Source: an uncultured bacterium (GTDB taxonomy: Bacteria; Muiribacteriota; Ozemobacteria; Ozemobacterales; Ozemobacteraceae). From it: a stretch of 64,000 nucleotides of DNA. A program made the position numbers and the translations under genes. The notes beneath the pieces are model-generated. The model was not told the DNA's origin. It saw only the letters and a list, made by a program, of their open reading frames with translations, and did not search any database. The stretch spans positions 62,001-126,000 of the forward strand of contig CALEDQ010000030.1 in assembly GCA_937949615.1 (NCBI GenBank). The letters are read 5' to 3'. Positions 60,995 through 64,000 of this stretch are shown here, piece after piece. Each line of letters begins with the position of its first letter. Position 1 is the first letter of the stretch.

Positions 60995-63982
60995 ATCTAC
61001 GGTTTCAGCCTTGCCCTTCAGTGAAACACTGCCAAAGGGCGAAAGCCGGCTTTCCAGGCCACAGCCATCGGCGGCCAGAGCGCTGACCAGATATCTCTGC
61101 TCCGGCAGTTCAGCGGCCATGGCATTTATTCTGGCTGCCGTGTTTACGGTGTCGCCAATGATAGTAAAATCTCTTTTGCTGCTGATGCCGAGCAGACCCG
61201 CAATGACGCTGCCACAGTGCATCCCGGCCGCCACCGGGAAAGGCAGCAGTCCTTCCCTCTCGGCGGCGCTGATGATCTGCAGTGCGTGCATGGCCATGGC
61301 ATTGCTTTTCTTGAGGCCTTCGGAGCTGTAGAAATAGGCGAGAATTTTTTCGCCGATAATCTTGTCGGCTTCGCCGTCGTTGTTGATGACGATGCCGCCG
61401 AGAACGTCGATCTGTGTGCTCACCCCGGCCAGCAGCTCTTCGGGTGCCAGTTTTTTCTGAAGATCGGCAAAGCCTGGCACTGAGAGATAAAGCACGGTAA
61501 CGTCAAGATGTATGCCACTTTCGGCTTTTCTCAAGCTCTCTTCATCGCCGGCAATTCTTCTGGCTGCCCGCGAAACCATCTGCCCCATCAGTTCACGTTC
61601 CTGCAGACCCCGGGCCATGCCATTGAACGCCTGCAACATCTGGCCAAGTTCATCACATCTGGCTGATACAATGCGAAAGTCATATTGCCCTGCTGCCATC
61701 ATTTTTACACCTTCGTGCAGCTGCCTGACCGGCAATGCAACGTCCGAAGCAACCAGCAGTGTCAGCAGAGCAACTGCAATGATCGAAATCAGCAGCATTG
61801 CGAGAAATCTGCGCCGACCCCTGTCAACAGCTGTCATTATTTCATCTTCAGGACTGATAGCGATCAGAAGCATGGTTTCATTATGACTGCCGAGTCTTGC
61901 CTCAACCAGACATTCACGCCCGGCAATGATTTTTCGGCTGCTCAAAGGGCCATTAACCGCAACAGCAAGCCTGGCAATCCGTGCAATTTCAGGGTTCCAG
62001 CTGCCGCCCCTCGGAACCTTGAGTGCGCCATACATCAACTTGGCTTCTGCAAATACCGGAAAGGGGACCTCGGCATTTTTGAAAATACGACGGGTAGTGC
62101 CATTCAGACTGTCAAAAAACAGCCAGTAAACTATCAGTTCAGGTTTCAGAAGGGCAGGAAATGGCATCAATCTGAGACAACCGCTGCCTGTCGAGTAAAA
62201 AAGTCTGATCGGCAGATCGAGGCCGTGCACCAGCTTAAAGTAGGCATCGACACCGAACATGGTGCGAAAAATTTCCAGCCCGGCGTCGAGAGTCATCTCG
62301 CCTTTGACCGCATCACCGGTATTCATGGCTTTGCCGGCAGTCTTTTTTTCGACACCAAGTGAATTCAGCAGGGCTTCAAGCGAGGTATTGATAAGAAGCT
62401 TGAAGTCGCTTGACTCTTTTTCGTCTTTGCTGGCCATTATCGAATGATTCCAGCCAAATGAGCTGAAAATGATCGCTTCGTTGAAACTGGTTCGACCGGT
62501 ATAACCGTGATCGACTGAAGTCTTGGCACGAATAAATTGTTCAAGTTCACGCATTTCCCGTTTAGACGGGTTCGCCAAAGACCGTGCGGCCTGAATCAAC
62601 TTTTGTGATCCGGCAATATTCCTGATTTTTTCCCATTCCAGGGTTTCCTGCATGAATTGACGTCTTTCAAGCTGCTCGATCAGAGAAATCATGCGCACGC
62701 GCTCTTCATTGACGCGTAGCTCCTTCTGCTCAACCGCATACCATTCGTTAACCGTATAAACACAGGTGATCGGAACAATCGCCGAGGCAAACAGCCCAAG
62801 CCAGAGCTGAACCGGAAAACTGCGGGCAACAAAAGTCTGCCCCCGCAGACTGCGATACCAGAAAAAAAGCAGAGAAAGCGCAATCAGCATTCCTGGCCAG
62901 ACCTGGCCGGCTTTTTCCGGCAGGGTCTCAATTGCCAGAAGCAGACGCGAACTCTGCGAGCCATTGTTTATAGGAATTTCAGAAAAATACCAGCCAGGCA
63001 GAGAGGGCAGGCCGTCGTTAACATTCAACCTGGCAGCAGCGGGAAAACCGGCAGACACATATTCCATCCCGCCGTGCAACGCAAATTTCAACCCCTCACC
63101 TTCTAGAAGCGGCGCGAGAAAACGAAGAAAATTTTCATGAACACTGGTCTTTTTGAAGGCGCACATGATTGCTCCGACCTGCAGCACCTCTTTCTCTGAT
63201 GGAACCCGTCTCAATCCAGAGCTTTTAAAGTCAACCAGTGCCTCGCGCTGCAATTTAGGATCACGCAGCAGAACCGGCTGCCAGAAAATGTAGCATTCGT
63301 TGCCCTCGATATACCCATCTGTGAGCCTTGCATGCGCATCATTATAAAAAGGCCAGAAACGCATATTAATACCGAGAATTATCGAAACTTTCTTCATGAA
63401 ATCTTCTGTGTCCGGCACTTTGCCGGTATACAGTCTGAGCGCCAGAAGTCTGAGAAAGTCGAGAACAAGCTGTTCAAGCTGTGGCCTGCCTGAATAACTG
63501 ACAAGTTTCCAGTCAGAATTAATGATCTTACTTTCTGCTCCACCCGGTTTATGCATAACCGCAAAAAGTTCGGGGCTCAGACCTGAAGCTTGCAGCTTAA
63601 CCAGCATTTCATCGGCGGCGGCCTTAAGAGAAGCTGCTGGCGCCCCACTCTGATTCCAGGCATTTGCTGCGGCCATATTTTCGCAAAGTGCGTCGACATA
63701 CTGTTCGAAGACAATTTTCTGTTGTTCAGGGGCTCCGATTCTAGCGTTCAAATTAGCGGCAAAGGTGCGGGCATCACGCTCAGCATGGCGACGGCGCGCT
63801 TCAATGCCGTTTTTTTCAGTCACAAACCACGCGACCAGCGGAAAAATAATACAGAAGGCACCGGCCAGAAAGGCAAACGGCATGGCAAAGCGGCTTTGGG
63901 ATAAAGCCGACACCGGCTCAGACTTATTTTCAAGACCGGGCACAACATCTTTGCTGTTATCCTGGTTTTCTTTCAGACGCAT
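60974..63982 (-). CDS. Large membrane protein with HAMP and degenerate class III cyclase domain
   Basis: 1002 residues from the ATG at 63982; the frame stays open to the right edge, so the true start may lie outside. Helices at about 33-55, 365-385 and 393-415 and about 745-770 surround two extracytoplasmic parts (about 60-360 and 420-740). HAMP (770-820) leads to a cyclase homology domain (about 825-1002) with FTIIGDTVNTAARI intact. The first metal-binding Asp is replaced (YLSVPGF for FSDIxGF) and the second by Glu (IIGEKILAYF for GDA), so catalysis is doubtful. It may sense and bind without cyclising. Confidence 0.85.
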   Translation of the reverse strand: MRLKENQDNSKDVVPGLENKSEPVSALSQSRFAMPFAFLAGAFCIIFPLVAWFVTEKNGIEARRRHAERDARTFAANLNARIGAPEQQKIVFEQYVDALCENMAAANAWNQSGAPAASLKAAADEMLVKLQASGLSPELFAVMHKPGGAESKIINSDWKLVSYSGRPQLEQLVLDFLRLLALRLYTGKVPDTEDFMKKVSIILGINMRFWPFYNDAHARLTDGYIEGNECYIFWQPVLLRDPKLQREALVDFKSSGLRRVPSEKEVLQVGAIMCAFKKTSVHENFLRFLAPLLEGEGLKFALHGGMEYVSAGFPAAARLNVNDGLPSLPGWYFSEIPINNGSQSSRLLLAIETLPEKAGQVWPGMLIALSLLFFWYRSLRGQTFVARSFPVQLWLGLFASAIVPITCVYTVNEWYAVEQKELRVNEERVRMISLIEQLERRQFMQETLEWEKIRNIAGSQKLIQAARSLANPSKREMRELEQFIRAKTSVDHGYTGRTSFNEAIIFSSFGWNHSIMASKDEKESSDFKLLINTSLEALLNSLGVEKKTAGKAMNTGDAVKGEMTLDAGLEIFRTMFGVDAYFKLVHGLDLPIRLFYSTGSGCLRLMPFPALLKPELIVYWLFFDSLNGTTRRIFKNAEVPFPVFAEAKLMYGALKVPRGGSWNPEIARIARLAVAVNGPLSSRKIIAGRECLVEARLGSHNETMLLIAISPEDEIMTAVDRGRRRFLAMLLISIIAVALLTLLVASDVALPVRQLHEGVKMMAAGQYDFRIVSARCDELGQMLQAFNGMARGLQERELMGQMVSRAARRIAGDEESLRKAESGIHLDVTVLYLSVPGFADLQKKLAPEELLAGVSTQIDVLGGIVINNDGEADKIIGEKILAYFYSSEGLKKSNAMAMHALQIISAAEREGLLPFPVAAGMHCGSVIAGLLGISSKRDFTIIGDTVNTAARINAMAAELPEQRYLVSALAADGCGLESRLSPFGSVSLKGKAETVDLLHARI

Positions 63983-64000
63983 CTGATGAGCGGCCAGCAG

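Noticed and set aside
1..64000. tRNA, rRNA, CRISPR arrays, insertion sequences and phage genes
   Set aside because: I scanned the intergenic regions for T-loop motifs, regular spacer-repeat patterns and terminal inverted repeats and saw none; all large frames are accounted for by chromosomal-type genes.

Overview
The window looks like a piece of chromosome from a Gram-negative (diderm), strictly anaerobic or fermentative bacterium. The diderm envelope is shown by a TolC-type channel with MacA/MacB-like partners, two outer-membrane beta-barrel proteins, a LolA-like lipoprotein-sorting protein with LolCDE-like ABC subunits, an AsmA-like protein and many Sec signal peptides. Anaerobic metabolism is suggested by a full-length pyruvate:ferredoxin oxidoreductase, an aldo/keto reductase with a [4Fe-4S] tail and a ferredoxin-nitroreductase fusion. 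Base composition is near 50% GC and even throughout. I see no integrase, transposase, phage gene, CRISPR array, rRNA or tRNA. I cannot place the phylum from sequence alone; the gene style (many GAF sensors, secreted proteins of unknown function, FloA/NfeD) recalls uncultured phyla such as Riflebacteria, but that is only an impression.

Layout. 1-2.8 kb: the 3'-truncated gene of a secreted NlpC/P60-like protein, a secreted unknown and a Nudix hydrolase. 2.8-7.6 kb: a four-gene tripartite efflux operon read leftward (TolC, MacA-like adaptor, ATPase, permease). 7.9-8.7 kb: an outer-membrane barrel gene with its own consensus promoter and terminator. 8.9-15.9 kb: a leftward operon of a free-standing intein-like (Hint) protein, UvrD/PcrA helicase, a membrane-anchored glycogen-binding-type domain protein and a PocR-GAFx4-HD-GYP c-di-GMP phosphodiesterase. 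16-23 kb: PfkB kinase, GNAT acetyltransferase, small membrane protein, secreted unknown and nifJ. 23-28 kb: subtilisin-like protease, App1-type phosphatase, an EVE/macro-domain pair and a secreted unknown. 28.4-35.4 kb: Smr protein, Fe-S aldo/keto reductase, AsmA-like protein, and a TipA/Mta-like MerR regulator overlapping a prolyl oligopeptidase gene. 35.5-41.9 kb: a small membrane protein, then a leftward cluster HIT - rpsU - NfeD protease - short NfeD - FloA - unknown - acyltransferase-like, with aphA just upstream. 42-48.8 kb: ferredoxin-nitroreductase, cmoM, MATE exporter, zinc-ribbon membrane protein, tlyA, and a GAF-PAS plus REC-kinase pair. 49-54.2 kb: a five-gene lipoprotein-sorting/ABC/barrel operon. 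54.2-64 kb: secreted phospholipase D-like protein, TAXI binding protein overlapping a HAMP-GAF-GGDEF protein, ankyrin protein, secreted unknown and a large cyclase-like membrane protein.

The most unusual item is the Hint protein in front of the helicase. It resembles the inteins known inside UvrD/PcrA helicases, but here the helicase is uninterrupted and the intein relative is a separate gene in the same reading frame, divided from the helicase by a single stop codon and missing several splicing residues. A second theme is signalling proteins with altered active sites: a GGDEF domain with a broken signature but an intact inhibitory-site motif, and a class III cyclase domain lacking both metal-binding aspartates. 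Two genes (HIT and Smr) have near-consensus promoters placed so close to the start codon that their mRNAs should be almost leaderless.
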